DNA of 64,000 bases from Nocardioides sp. NBC_00368 (GCF_036090055.1 NZ_CP107970.1:188501-252500), one strand, 5' to 3'; positions 1 through 8,462 are shown, numbered from the stretch's first letter. Notes: a model not told the origin generated them from the letters alone. Made by a program: numbers and translations.

Positions 1-2
1 CG

Positions 3-1265
3 CTGCTGCTCGAGCTCGCACGTGGCTGCAAGGCGCTGGGGCGGTCGATCGGACGATTCCTGGGTCGCTTCCTGCCCGCTGCCGCGTCGACCGTGATCGG
101 CGGACTGATCGCCGCGGTCCTGATCTACGAGCTGGCGATCGGAGTCGGCGGCGGTCGGCTGCTGGGAGCACTCGACGCCAGCTTCGCCGCGATCAACGAG
201 GAGTTCAGCACCGACGTACCCGCGCCCACGACGCCCGAGCTCACGTCCGGTCCGGCCTCGTCGCAGGACTGGGACGACCTGGGCCGCCAGGGGCGGGTCT
301 TCGTCGCGAGCGCCCCGACCGCCGCCGACATCGGCGCGTTCACCGACGAGCCTGCGCTGCAGCCCGTGCGTGCGTACATCGGGTCCGGACCGGAAGGCGT
401 CGACATCCGTGACGAGGCGCTGGACGCGGTCGCGGAGCTCGAGGCGCTCGGCGGTTTCGACCGCGCGGTGATCAACGTGGTGACCGGCACCGGCCGGGGC
501 TGGGTCAACGAGAACCAGGCCCAGGCGCTGGAGTTCATGTGGGGCGGCGACACCGCGACGGTCAGCCTCCAGTACTCCTACCTGCCGAGCTGGATGTCGT
601 TCATCCTGGACCGGCAGCGGGCCCAGGACGCCGGTCTCGCCCTCTTCGACGCCGTCTACGGCCGCTGGCTGGAGATCCCCGAGGCCGATCGCCCCTTGTT
701 GGTCGTGAGCGGGGAGAGCCTGGGCAGCTTCGGTGGCGAGGCCGCCTTCAGCGGCGCCCAGGATCTCGCGACCCGCACCGACGGCGCCCTGTTCGTGGGC
801 CCGACCGCCGACAACCGGCTGTGGAACCGGTTCACCGACGAGCGTGAGCCGGAGACCCCTCAGGTGCTGCCGGTGCTCGACGACGGCGAGATCGTCCGGT
901 TCGCCGACCGGCCCGAGGACTGGAAGCTGCCCGGCGCCTGGGAGGGCACCCGGATCGGCTATCTCCAGCACGCGAACGACCCGATCACCTGGTGGTCGCC
1001 GGAGGTGGCGCTGGAGCGCCCGGACTGGTTGGCGGAGGAGCGCGGCCGCGACGTCTCTCCGAACGTACGCTGGATCCCCGGGGTGACGATGCTGCAGCTC
1101 GGCGTCGACCAGTTCTCCGCCAACTCTGTCCCGGCCGGGCAGGGCCACCAGTTCGGTACGGCGCCGGTGCACGCCTGGGCGGCGATCCTGCCGCCTCCGG
1201 GATGGACCGATCAGCGGACGGTCGAGCTCGTCGAGGTGATCGGCGACCGGAAGTGGCTGAGGTGA
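3..1265 (+). CDS. Alpha/beta-hydrolase family protein (5' partial)
   Basis: The frame is open from the window edge, so the start lies upstream; 420 codons are visible. A hydrophobic membrane segment (about nt 92-145) precedes a long soluble domain. A serine-hydrolase nucleophile elbow, GESLGSFGG, is seen near nt 709-736. Layout and motif fit the membrane-anchored actinobacterial alpha/beta-hydrolase_9 family, whose substrate is unknown to me. The gene ends 12 bp before the end of the convergent Asp23-like gene and looks unrelated to it. Family call fairly sure, function unknown. Confidence 0.75.
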   Translation: MLLELARGCKALGRSIGRFLGRFLPAAASTVIGGLIAAVLIYELAIGVGGGRLLGALDASFAAINEEFSTDVPAPTTPELTSGPASSQDWDDLGRQGRVFVASAPTAADIGAFTDEPALQPVRAYIGSGPEGVDIRDEALDAVAELEALGGFDRAVINVVTGTGRGWVNENQAQALEFMWGGDTATVSLQYSYLPSWMSFILDRQRAQDAGLALFDAVYGRWLEIPEADRPLLVVSGESLGSFGGEAAFSGAQDLATRTDGALFVGPTADNRLWNRFTDEREPETPQVLPVLDDGEIVRFADRPEDWKLPGAWEGTRIGYLQHANDPITWWSPEVALERPDWLAEERGRDVSPNVRWIPGVTMLQLGVDQFSANSVPAGQGHQFGTAPVHAWAAILPPPGWTDQRTVELVEVIGDRKWLR

Positions 1266-1276
1266 CCGGCCACCGC

Positions 1277-1750
1277 TCAGGTCCGGTTCGGATCCCCGCG
1301 GGTGACGTCGACGTACTCGATCTCGATCGCTGAGAGGTCGATGCCGGACGCAGGCCCGAGAAGGTCGGTGACGATCTCGAGGATCTGCGGGCGCAGGGTG
1401 TCGGCGAGCGGGTGGAGCTCGACGCCGTACCTGGCGACGAGGCGGATCTCGATGCCGGTCAGGCGGCCCTCGTCGACGTGCAGCTCGATGTTGTCGGGCG
1501 CGTGGGTCGGGTGCTCCTGGAGGAGCCGGCGCAGCGCGGCGCTCACGACGCGGGCGGAGACGAAGGTCTCGGAGCCCTGATCGTCGCGCGCCGACGTGCC
1601 CGGCTCGGTGAAGGTCAGGATCGGCTCGGAGGGGACGACGACCCGGCGCACGCGCGCCATGATCGACTCGGCCAGGTCGACCCAGCCGGCGGGCTCATCG
1701 GCTCGGGCGGCGCGGACGGCGCGGCCGAGGGGGCTGGGATCTAGCGCCAT
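1277..1750 (-). CDS. Asp23-like protein overlapping an ECF sigma gene
   Basis: A 157-residue protein. The ATG at 1750 is chosen over an upstream in-frame start at 1894 because it overlaps the sigma-factor stop by 10 bp and the upstream extension is the sigma frame's shadow. The C-terminal half (about residues 65-155) alternates short beta and helix stretches with a VRLVARYG-like strand and a final IEIEYVDV strand, resembling Asp23/Gls24 proteins such as those encoded opposite. There is no membrane segment. The tight overlap suggests translational coupling to the sigma factor; it might be its regulator, but no anti-sigma signature such as a zinc-binding HxxxCxxC is present. Confidence 0.6.
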   Translation of the reverse strand: MALDPSPLGRAVRAARADEPAGWVDLAESIMARVRRVVVPSEPILTFTEPGTSARDDQGSETFVSARVVSAALRRLLQEHPTHAPDNIELHVDEGRLTGIEIRLVARYGVELHPLADTLRPQILEIVTDLLGPASGIDLSAIEIEYVDVTRGDPNRT

Positions 1751-2328
1751 CGTGCCATCCTCTCCGCGAGTGTGCGACGGCCGCGGTAGAGGTGTCCGCG
1801 GACGGCGCCGATCGGCATGGCCAGGGCGATGGAGATCTCCTCGTAACTCATCTCTTCGACCTCCCGCAGCAGCCAGGTCGCCCTTTGATGCCACGGTAGT
1901 TCATTCAATGCTAGCTGCAGCGCCTCCAGCAGCTCGGCGTCCAGCACGGTCTGCAACGGGTTGTCCGTCGCGGGCGGGGTCAGCCTGGACATCAGCCCGT
2001 CGTCGATCGGGGTCGCCCGTCTATGGCGCTGGAGATCGGCCGCGCGGCGGTGGACGAGACGGATCAGCCACGTACGCAGGGAGGAGCGTCCCTGGAAGCC
2101 GGACAGGCTCCGCCAGGCCGAGACGAACGCCTCCTGGGTCGCTTCGGCGGCATCCGTGGCGTCGCCGACCAGCCGAAGGGCGTAGCGATACATCGCGGGG
2201 CCGTGACGATCGACGATCTCCCGGAACGCCTCCTGGTCGCCCAGACGTGCCGCGCGCACCAAGGCCTCGTCCGTCGCCGACGGCTCAGCAGTCGCCGACG
2301 GCTCAGCTGTCGCCTGCGGTTCCGACAT
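1741..2328 (-). CDS. ECF-type RNA polymerase sigma factor
   Basis: 195 residues. Sigma-70 region 2 lies at about residues 36-103 (with the core-binding stretch around YRYALRLVGDATDA) and region 4 at about 132-187, ending in the helix-turn-helix MSYEEISIALAMPIGAVRGH. The first 20 residues are a low-complexity ATAEPSAT repeat. It would direct RNA polymerase to a small regulon. It is divergent from the Asp23 operon across a 180-bp gap (2329-2508), so control of that operon is a natural hypothesis. No classical anti-sigma gene is adjacent; the next gene downstream is Asp23-like and overlaps it. Confidence 0.85.
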   Translation of the reverse strand: MSEPQATAEPSATAEPSATDEALVRAARLGDQEAFREIVDRHGPAMYRYALRLVGDATDAAEATQEAFVSAWRSLSGFQGRSSLRTWLIRLVHRRAADLQRHRRATPIDDGLMSRLTPPATDNPLQTVLDAELLEALQLALNELPWHQRATWLLREVEEMSYEEISIALAMPIGAVRGHLYRGRRTLAERMARWR

Positions 2329-2508
2329 CGCCCCCGAGTTTCTCTTCTACCGCCCAGGCAAGGACGGCTTTGCGATACGAAGGATGTTCTACCACCTCCA
2401 AGCAAAGAGATGTGATCCAGAACACACCACAATCTCTGTGACATATCGAAGGGACGTCGCGACCAACCGGCGTCAGCAAGACCGAACACGATCAGGAAGG
2501 TTCTTCTC

Positions 2509-2988
2509 ATGACGCAGACGAAGTCCGGCGGCACGAGCTCGACGACCAACGGCGCCGGGGGTCAGGTGGAGCGCAGCGAATCGGGTGCGCTGGTGAGCGA
2601 GTACGGGCGTACGTCGATCGCCGACACCGTGGTCTCGAAGATCGCGGGCATCGCTGCTCGAGAGATCAGCGGCGTGCACGACCTCGGTGGCGGCGCGGCG
2701 CGTGCGGCAGGGGCGATCCGCGAGCGGATCCCCGGTTCGCGTACGAACCTCGGCCAGGGCGTCGCGGTCGAGGTGGGGGAGCGGCAGGCAGCCGCCGACC
2801 TCGACATCGTCGCCGAGTACGGCACCTCGATCCCCGACCTCGCCAGCGCGATCCGTCGCAACGTGAAGGCGTCGGTGGAGCGGATGACCGGCCTCGAGGT
2901 CACCGAGGTCAACATCACCGTGCACGACGTCTACCTCGAGGACGAGACCGGCGACTCCGACCAGGATGCCGCCCGGCGGGTGGAGTGA
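2509..2988 (+). CDS. Asp23/Gls24 family envelope stress protein
   Basis: 159 residues. After a hydrophilic 30-residue leader, the Asp23 domain runs from about residue 38, with the typical start of a valine-rich helix (IADTVVSKIAGIAAREISGV) and C-terminal strands ending VNITVHDVYL. Such proteins form cytoplasmic assemblies tied to the membrane by anchors and respond to envelope stress in Gram-positive bacteria. The ATG follows AGGAAGG by 8 bp. It is the first gene of a six-gene run with overlapping ends up to 5106, divergent from the ECF sigma gene. Confidence 0.85.
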   Translation: MTQTKSGGTSSTTNGAGGQVERSESGALVSEYGRTSIADTVVSKIAGIAAREISGVHDLGGGAARAAGAIRERIPGSRTNLGQGVAVEVGERQAAADLDIVAEYGTSIPDLASAIRRNVKASVERMTGLEVTEVNITVHDVYLEDETGDSDQDAARRVE

Positions 2989-3353
2989 CCGTGACCGCCG
3001 ACGCCGACCCACAGGGCCACGACGGCGCTGAGCCGGAGGTCGTGGATGTCGTCGCGGCCGCCGTGCTCGCGGTGCCCGGCGTCCACGACCTGCACGCCGG
3101 CGTCGCGGGGGAGGTGGCCACCTACCTTCCCGGACGCCGGGTCAACGGGGTGAGGATGCGCGAGCCCGGCTGCGCGATCCATGTGGTTCTCCACTGGGGC
3201 GCACCGGTCCTCGCCACCACCGACGCCATCCGCGACGCCGTCCGGCCGTACGTGTCGGGCCCCGTGGACGTCACGGTGGAGGACATCCTCCCGCCCGACC
3301 GCACCGGCTCGGCCGCGGCGCCGCTGCGACCCTCAGAAGGAGAAACGTCATGA
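2985..3353 (+). CDS. Short Asp23-related protein
   Basis: 122 residues beginning with GTG at 2985, overlapping the previous stop by 4 bp; a second GTG lies at 2991. The core (residues about 18-100) has the Asp23-like pattern of a helix around VVAAAVLAVPGV followed by strands and an AIRDAVRPYV helix. It lacks membrane segments and cysteine pairs. It probably associates with the other Asp23 proteins of the operon; assignment rests on pattern and context only. Confidence 0.6.
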   Translation: MTVTADADPQGHDGAEPEVVDVVAAAVLAVPGVHDLHAGVAGEVATYLPGRRVNGVRMREPGCAIHVVLHWGAPVLATTDAIRDAVRPYVSGPVDVTVEDILPPDRTGSAAAPLRPSEGETS

Positions 3354-3526
3354 CCAACTCGACACTCGGCCTGCTCGCCGGACTGTTGCTCACGATCGCC
3401 ATCGTCACCGGTGGACTGGTCGGCCTGCTGCTGGCCATCGTGCTCGGCGGTGCCGGCTACCTCATCGGCGGCCACGTCGACGGTGAGCTCGACGTCCGCA
3501 GTCTGCTGCGAGGACGCCGTGGTTGA
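3350..3526 (+). CDS. DUF2273-type small membrane protein
   Basis: A 58-residue gene starting with ATG in an ATGA overlap with the preceding stop. It has two closely spaced hydrophobic stretches (about residues 6-20 and 22-40) around a GGLVGLLLAIVLGGAGYLIGG core, then a short basic tail ending RGRRG. DUF2273 proteins are small membrane partners that sit beside Asp23 genes across Firmicutes and Actinobacteria, and this fits in size, position and pattern. It likely helps hold the Asp23 assembly at the membrane (inference). Confidence 0.8.
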   Translation: MTNSTLGLLAGLLLTIAIVTGGLVGLLLAIVLGGAGYLIGGHVDGELDVRSLLRGRRG

Positions 3527-3929
3527 GGCCCCGCTGCGTCCGATGCACCTCGTCGACGCAGACACCGAGACCGCCGACCCGGCGGAGGACCACGGGACCC
3601 TGGACGTCCGCAACAAGGCCCTCCAGCGGATCATCGAGCGCGTCGCTCTGAAGGTCCCGGGCACGGTGGCGCATCGCAGCGCCCTCGGCCGTGTCACCGG
3701 GTCGGCGTTCCCGAAGGCCGACATCACGGCCGAGGGGCGCGCCGTCCGGGTGAAGCTCGACGTCGCGATGGCCTGGCCCGGCGACGTGTCCCGCATCGCC
3801 ACGGCAGCCCGGGACGCCGTACGCCACGAGGCGTTCCGGCTCTCGGGCATCGAGATCCGCAGTGTGGACGTCACCGTGCACGCGGTCGACCCGTCGGCCG
3901 CCGAGGACACCGGCAGGAGGGTGGAATGA
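3519..3929 (+). CDS. Asp23-like protein
   Basis: 136 residues from a GTG at 3519 that overlaps the DUF2273 stop by 8 bp and has GAGGA 5 bp upstream; an ATG at 3543 is the alternative. The domain includes a conserved-looking start (NKALQRIIERVALKVPGT), an acidic turn and the terminal strand VDVTVHAVD, parallel to VNITVHDVY in the gene at 2509. The open frame upstream of 3519 is the shadow of the DUF2273 gene. A structural or scaffolding role in the envelope-stress assembly is inferred from context. Confidence 0.7.
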   Translation: MVEAPLRPMHLVDADTETADPAEDHGTLDVRNKALQRIIERVALKVPGTVAHRSALGRVTGSAFPKADITAEGRAVRVKLDVAMAWPGDVSRIATAARDAVRHEAFRLSGIEIRSVDVTVHAVDPSAAEDTGRRVE

Positions 3930-4525
3930 GCACGCACACGATCGAACCACCGGCCGAACAGGTCGCCCGCCCCGCGGCGCCACGCGCTCAGCCGCGCCGA
4001 GCACCGGTGGTGGTTCCCACCGCCATCGTGCTCGCCCTGGTCCTGATCGGGGTCGCCGTGCTCGCGGTCCGTGAGCTCCTGGTCAGCCAGGGGTGGGCAG
4101 CCGGGTCTCCGGTCGTCCCCGACCTGGTCGCCGGCCTCGACGGGATCGGCCCGTCGGTCGGACTGGCGGCGGCCGGCGGAGGGATCGCCCTCGTCGGGCT
4201 GCTGATGCTCTGGCTCGCGCTCCGGCCCGGGCGGCGTACGCACCTGCGGGTTGCGGGCGATGCCGATCTGTGGCTCGAGCCCGGCGCCGTCGCGGCCGTC
4301 GCCCAGGAGACCGCCGACCGGCTCCCCGGGGTGATGTCGGCCGACTCCTCGCGCAGCTCCCGGCGTCGCGTCGTCGTGGACGTCGTCGTCGCCGCGCGCA
4401 ACACCCCCGATGGTCCCCAGGAGGCTGCCGCCGTGACCGAGCACGTGAGAGCCGTCCTCGACGACGAGGTCGGCCGACTGACCGGAACCCGCATCAAGGT
4501 GCGAGCCACGGAGGTGCCCCGATGA
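3926..4525 (+). CDS. DUF6286-type membrane protein
   Basis: 199 residues, ATGA overlap with the previous gene. A proline/arginine-rich N-terminus is followed by two membrane helices (about residues 27-48 and 75-98) and a soluble C-terminal domain of about 100 residues with alternating strands (VVVDVVVAAR). DUF6286 proteins are found in actinobacterial Asp23 clusters. The cytoplasmic domain may dock the soluble Asp23 proteins; that is inference. The next gene again overlaps by 4 bp. Confidence 0.75.
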   Translation: MSTHTIEPPAEQVARPAAPRAQPRRAPVVVPTAIVLALVLIGVAVLAVRELLVSQGWAAGSPVVPDLVAGLDGIGPSVGLAAAGGGIALVGLLMLWLALRPGRRTHLRVAGDADLWLEPGAVAAVAQETADRLPGVMSADSSRSSRRRVVVDVVVAARNTPDGPQEAAAVTEHVRAVLDDEVGRLTGTRIKVRATEVPR

Positions 4526-5106
4526 CTCCCCGCGTGATCAGGTACGACCGTGTGATGACCCTGCTCGTGGCGGTGCTCGTGATCGCCCTGGGTCTGCTGA
4601 TCGTCGACTGGCACTACCAGTGGGTCCTCCGGAGCTACCCGGCCGAGCTGTCCACCGGTCCGGCGAGTGACGTCGTCACGTCCGACTGGTTCCCGTGGGC
4701 GTTCGCCGCGGCGGGCGTCCTGCTCGGCCTGATCGGCCTGGTGTGGCTGCTGTCGCACCTGGGCCGGCGCGGACCCTCGACGCTGCGACTCGACGCGAGC
4801 GACCAGACCGGGCGCGTCCAGGCCGACCTCCGCTCGATCGCGGATGCGGCCGCCACCAGGCTGGAGAGCCTCGCGCCGCTGACCGGGGTCACCGGCACGG
4901 TGGTCACCATCCGGTCGCGGCCGGTGATCCTGCTGCGGGGTCGCATCGACCCCGCCGCCGCGGTCGCGCCGGTCGCCGACGCCGCCGAGACCTGCGCCCG
5001 GGACGTCGCCGCGGCGTTCCCCGACGACTCGATCACCTGCCGGGTCCTCATCGACCCGCCACGGCGAGGACGGGGCCGGCAGCAGTCGCACGTACGCGTG
5101 CAGTGA
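4522..5106 (+). CDS. AmaP-like Asp23 membrane-anchor candidate
   Basis: 194 residues starting at the ATG at 4522 in an ATGA overlap. Two membrane helices (about residues 12-31 and 60-82) flank a short external loop; the C-terminal 110 residues are soluble and end in a basic tail. In staphylococci AmaP has two N-terminal helices and anchors Asp23; topology and operon position here match, but sequence similarity cannot be tested by eye. Last gene of the operon, followed by a strong hairpin. Confidence 0.55.
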   Translation: MTPRVIRYDRVMTLLVAVLVIALGLLIVDWHYQWVLRSYPAELSTGPASDVVTSDWFPWAFAAAGVLLGLIGLVWLLSHLGRRGPSTLRLDASDQTGRVQADLRSIADAAATRLESLAPLTGVTGTVVTIRSRPVILLRGRIDPAAAVAPVADAAETCARDVAAAFPDDSITCRVLIDPPRRGRGRQQSHVRVQ

Positions 5107-5112
5107 CCGCCA

Positions 5113-5188
5113 TCCGCTCGATGCCCCTGATGACGTCGCGACCCCGCGCGGGGGCGAGGTCGCGCCGTCGCCAGGGGCATCGAGCGGA
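5113..5188. terminator. Long hairpin between convergent genes
   Basis: Perfect 17-bp inverted arms at 5113-5129 and 5172-5188 (TCCGCTCGATGCCCCTG and its complement) enclose a second imperfect GC-rich hairpin. It lies 7 bp after the AmaP-like gene and 19 bp before the end of egtD, and can serve both strands. There is no T-run, which is common in high-GC actinobacteria. Confidence 0.7.
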
Positions 5189-5206
5189 CTTGTCGACGAG
5201 CAGCGC

Positions 5207-6214
5207 TCAGCGCTTGGCCAGCACGAGCGCGTACGCCTCGTCCGGATCGGTCCACCAGCGGAGGTCGCCGAAGCCCGCCGCGGTGAGCTCGTCAGCGGCG
5301 CTGTCTCGGCGGAACTTGCAGGACAGCTCGGTGAGGAGCTCCTCGCCCTCGTCGAACTTGATGACGAGGTCGAGCTCATTCAGCTCCACGCGGGCGGACT
5401 CCTGCGCGACGAGTCGCATCTCGATCCGTTCCTCCTCGGTGTTCCAGCGCGCCAGGTGCCGGAAGCTGTCGGTGTCGAAGTCGGCACGCAGACTCCGGTT
5501 GAGGACGTGCAGCGCGTTCAGGTTGAACTCGGCGGTCACGCCGGCCGCATCGTCGTAGGCCGCGACCAGCTGGCCGGGGTCCTTGACCAGGTCCAGCCCG
5601 AGCAGCAGGCCCTCACCCGGCTGCATGGCCGCGGCCACCGAACGCAGGAACCGAGCTCGCCCCGGACGGTCGTAGTTGCCCAGGGTGCTGCCGAGGAGCG
5701 CGATCAGCCGTCGTCCCGGGGCCGGCAGCTGCCCGAGATGCTGGTCGAAGTCGGCGACGGCACCCTCCAGCTCGAGCCCCGGCCTCTCCTCGGCCAGTGC
5801 GTCCATCGCCTGGGTGAGCGCGCTGGCGCTCACGTCGACCGGGACGTACGTCGTCAGCCGGCCGGTCCGGGTCAGCGCATCGAGCAGCAGCCGGGTCTTC
5901 TCCGAGGAGCCGGACCCGAGCTCGACGAGCACCTCGGCGTCGGAGTCCTCGGCGATCTCCTGCGAATACTCGGTCAGCAGCGCCCGCTCGGTGCGCGTCG
6001 GGTAGTACTCGGGCAGCCGGGTGATCTCCTCGAACAGCTCCGAACCACGCTGGTCGTAGAAGTACTTCGGTGGAAGCCATTTCGGCGACGCGCTCAAGCC
6101 GGTGCGGGCGTCCTCGGCGAGGCTCTGCCGCAGGTCCTCGGCGGTCAGCAGGGTGGTGATCCTGCTCCGGGCTGGTGCGCTGGTGCCGGTCCGGCCGTCG
6201 ATGTCGAGGGTCAC
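5207..6214 (-). CDS. egtD: L-histidine N(alpha)-methyltransferase EgtD
   Basis: Trimethylates histidine to hercynine with SAM, the first step of ergothioneine synthesis. The GTG at 6214 is chosen: it makes a GTGA overlap with the upstream stop and has AAGGAG 8 bp before it, whereas the ATG at 6259 would overlap by 49 bp. This gives 335 residues, near the family's usual 320. The substrate-side segment YFYDQRGSELFEEI (about 51-64) and SAM motif LVELGSGSSEKT (about 97-108) are present. Third gene of the egtB-unknown-egtD operon. Confidence 0.92.
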   Translation of the reverse strand: MTLDIDGRTGTSAPARSRITTLLTAEDLRQSLAEDARTGLSASPKWLPPKYFYDQRGSELFEEITRLPEYYPTRTERALLTEYSQEIAEDSDAEVLVELGSGSSEKTRLLLDALTRTGRLTTYVPVDVSASALTQAMDALAEERPGLELEGAVADFDQHLGQLPAPGRRLIALLGSTLGNYDRPGRARFLRSVAAAMQPGEGLLLGLDLVKDPGQLVAAYDDAAGVTAEFNLNALHVLNRSLRADFDTDSFRHLARWNTEEERIEMRLVAQESARVELNELDLVIKFDEGEELLTELSCKFRRDSAADELTAAGFGDLRWWTDPDEAYALVLAKR

Positions 6215-6681
6215 GCGAGGTTCTCCTTCGGGTTGCGGTGGGGCATGTCGAGCCGCCACCAGGTGGGTCCGCAGGGGCTGAGCACGCCGACGGTGCGCGG
6301 CGGGATCGAGGTGGATGGAGAGTCTGGGAGCGGATGGTCGGTGACGACGTACTCCCAGGCGGCCGGCTCGGTCAGGTGGCCGCCCTCGTCACCGGTCAGC
6401 AGGGCGAGGTCGTCCCCGTCACTGAGGAGAACCGAGAAGCCGCCGATTTCCATCTCGTTGGCGATCCGGATCAGGGCGGAGCCGACCGGCAGGCGCTCCT
6501 GCTGCGCCTTGTCGAGGATGAGCGTCCACGAGGCATCGAGGGTGCCGCTGACCGAGGCGGCCCAGGAACCGAGCCGCACCGGGGCCGGGCAGTCGTCGCG
6601 CGGGCAGGCCCACTCGGCGTGCGTCCGGGGCGGTCCGAGGATGCCGCGATGGGCACAGGTGATCGCAGCCGACCAGGTCAC
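6211..6681 (-). CDS. Unknown protein between egtB and egtD
   Basis: A 156-residue protein starting with GTG in a GTGA overlap with egtB and ending in a GTGA overlap with egtD, so it is translated within the ergothioneine operon. It occupies the place where egtC is often found, but lacks the N-terminal Met-Cys and other features of a class II amidotransferase. Visible features are cysteines near residues 9, 26, 31 and 136, and a mixed alpha/beta middle (GSALIRIANEMEIGGFSVLL). I do not recognise the family. A role in ergothioneine metabolism is inferred from position only. Confidence 0.6.
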   Translation of the reverse strand: MTWSAAITCAHRGILGPPRTHAEWACPRDDCPAPVRLGSWAASVSGTLDASWTLILDKAQQERLPVGSALIRIANEMEIGGFSVLLSDGDDLALLTGDEGGHLTEPAAWEYVVTDHPLPDSPSTSIPPRTVGVLSPCGPTWWRLDMPHRNPKENLA

Positions 6682-7934
6682 GCACGGCGCCCGTCGTCGG
6701 CCAGCCGGAGCCCGGTGACGGGCCAGCGTGCGCCAGGCGGGAAGAAGTTGCGGTAGGAGGCCCGGGTGTGTCCCGGCGGGGTGAGCGCGCAGCCGCCGCG
6801 GAGCACCATCTGGCTCGACATGAACTTGCCGTTGTACTCACCGATGGCGCCGGCGGCGGGATGGAAGCCCGGGTAGGGCAGGTAGGCCGAGGAGGTCCAC
6901 TCCCAGCAGTCTCCGAAGAGCTGTCGCAGGCCGCCGGTCGCGGGGCCCGCCGCACGTGGGTGGAAGCTGTCCCGGTCGGCGAGGTTGCCGGACACCTCGT
7001 AGGTCCGGGCAGCGTGCTCCCACTCGGCCTCGGTGGGGAGGCGCTTGCCGGCCCAGGTGGCGTACGCGTCGGCCTCGTAGTGGCTCAGGTGGCAGACCGG
7101 CAGCCCCGGGTCGAGCGGCGTGGTGCCGTGCAGGGTGTGCTCGAACCACACCCCGTCGGCCTCTCGCCAGTAGAAGGGTGCGTCCCAGCCTTCGGCGTTG
7201 ACCCGTGCCCACCCGTCCGAGAGCCACAGCTCGGGACGCCGGTAGCCACCGTCGGCGATGAACTCCAGCCACTCGCCGTTGGTGATCAACCGGTCGGCGA
7301 GCCGGTAGGGCTCCAGCCACTGCTGGTGGCGTGGCAGCTCGTTGTCGAAGCAGAACCCACCGCCTTCCGAGCCGATCTCGACCAGGCCGCCCTCGATGTC
7401 GACCCACCCCAGCCGGTCGGTCCCGGCGCCCGCGACCGGGCTCCCGGCGTACGTCGGCTGCAACGGGTTGAGCGACAGCACGTGCTTGATGTCCATGAGC
7501 AGCAGCTCCTGGTGCTGCTGCTCATGGTGGAAGCCGAGCTCGATGGTCGGGGCGAGCTTGGCGAAGGTGCCCTCGTCCATGCTGTCGAGCAGGTCCCTGA
7601 TCCGGTCGTCGACGTTGCGCCGGTAGTCGCCCACCTCGTACGCGCCGGGGCGGCTGATCACGCCACGCATCGGCCGCGCGTACCGTGGCCCGACCTGCTC
7701 GTAGTAACTGTTGAAGAGGAACCAGTACTGGTCCTGGAACGGTGTGAAGCCGGCCTCGTTCTCGGCCAGCACGAAGGTCTCGAAGAACCAGGTCACGTGC
7801 GCGCGATGCCATTTGGTGGGGGAGACATCCGGCATCGACTGGACCGTCTGGTCCTCGGGTGAGAGGGGTGCTGCGAGGCGTTCGGTGTCGGCTCGGACTT
7901 CGTCGAAGCGGGCGATCGCGGTGGTCGGGTCCAT
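6678..7934 (-). CDS. egtB: Ergothioneine sulfoxide synthase EgtB, cysteine-type candidate
   Basis: Non-haem iron enzyme joining hercynine to a thiol donor. The ATG at 7934 (418 residues) follows AGGAG by 9 bp. The N-terminal DinB-like domain carries the iron ligands His46 (WHRAH) and the HxxxH pair at about 137/141 (HHEQQHQE); an FGE-sulfatase domain follows (about 180-415, ending GCALTPPGHTRASYRNFF). The QSMPDVSPTKWH segment resembles type II EgtB proteins thought to use cysteine rather than gamma-glutamylcysteine, consistent with the lack of egtA and egtC here. That substrate call is inference. A 156-bp gap separates it from rnpB. Confidence 0.9.
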   Translation of the reverse strand: MDPTTAIARFDEVRADTERLAAPLSPEDQTVQSMPDVSPTKWHRAHVTWFFETFVLAENEAGFTPFQDQYWFLFNSYYEQVGPRYARPMRGVISRPGAYEVGDYRRNVDDRIRDLLDSMDEGTFAKLAPTIELGFHHEQQHQELLLMDIKHVLSLNPLQPTYAGSPVAGAGTDRLGWVDIEGGLVEIGSEGGGFCFDNELPRHQQWLEPYRLADRLITNGEWLEFIADGGYRRPELWLSDGWARVNAEGWDAPFYWREADGVWFEHTLHGTTPLDPGLPVCHLSHYEADAYATWAGKRLPTEAEWEHAARTYEVSGNLADRDSFHPRAAGPATGGLRQLFGDCWEWTSSAYLPYPGFHPAAGAIGEYNGKFMSSQMVLRGGCALTPPGHTRASYRNFFPPGARWPVTGLRLADDGRRA

Positions 7935-8091
7935 CTCACGTCTCCTGTCGGGTCGTGCGGGGAGTACCAAGCAGCAGCACGGCGATCGCGCCGCTTGCTA
8001 CGAACTACTCTGCCTGGTCGCCCAACCCGCGATCCGAACTCCGGGTGTCGGCACAGCACGACGCAGCCCGACGGCAGGCGGTGCCGGTGAG

Positions 8092-8455
8092 AGCGAACGG
8101 GCTGGCCTGTAAGCCGGGTTCTGTGATCGGCGACCATCCATCTCGGACCATCGTTGCCGATGGCCTCTAGCAACCTACCCGCATGCTCGGGCGGACAGCC
8201 CTCGAGCGCATGCTGTCTGGTCTTGCTCCGGGTGGGGTTTACCTAGCTCCTCGTGTCACCACGAGGACTGGTGGGCTCTTACCCCACCGTTTCACCCTTA
8301 CCGCTACCTGGAGGGTAGAGGCGGTCTGTTCTCTGTGGCACTGTCCCGCGGGTCACCCCGGGTGGCCGTTAGCCACCACCCTGTCCTGTGGAGCCCGGAC
8401 TTTCCTCGACGCCCCCGAAGGAACGACGCGATCGCCCGGCCAGCCCGTCCGCGTG
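8092..8455 (-). ncRNA. rnpB: RNase P RNA (class A)
   Basis: Catalytic RNA that trims tRNA 5' leaders. Read on the minus strand, the hallmark GAGGAAAGTCCGGGCTCCA block occurs near 8390-8408 and the conserved 3' part GAACCCGGCTTACAGGCC near 8102-8119. The ends pair as helix P1 (GGGCTGGCC at about 8439-8447 with GGCCAGCCC at 8099-8107). Ends are estimated from P1 and may be off by several bases. ORFs across it are spurious. Confidence 0.95.
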
Positions 8456-8462
8456 TAAAAGT

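Noticed and set aside
6211..6681. The gene between egtB and egtD as EgtC
   Set aside because: No N-terminal catalytic cysteine or class II amidotransferase pattern, and too short.
8092..8455. Small ORFs on both strands at 8.1-8.45 kb
   Set aside because: The region is RNase P RNA, with conserved blocks and P1 pairing.
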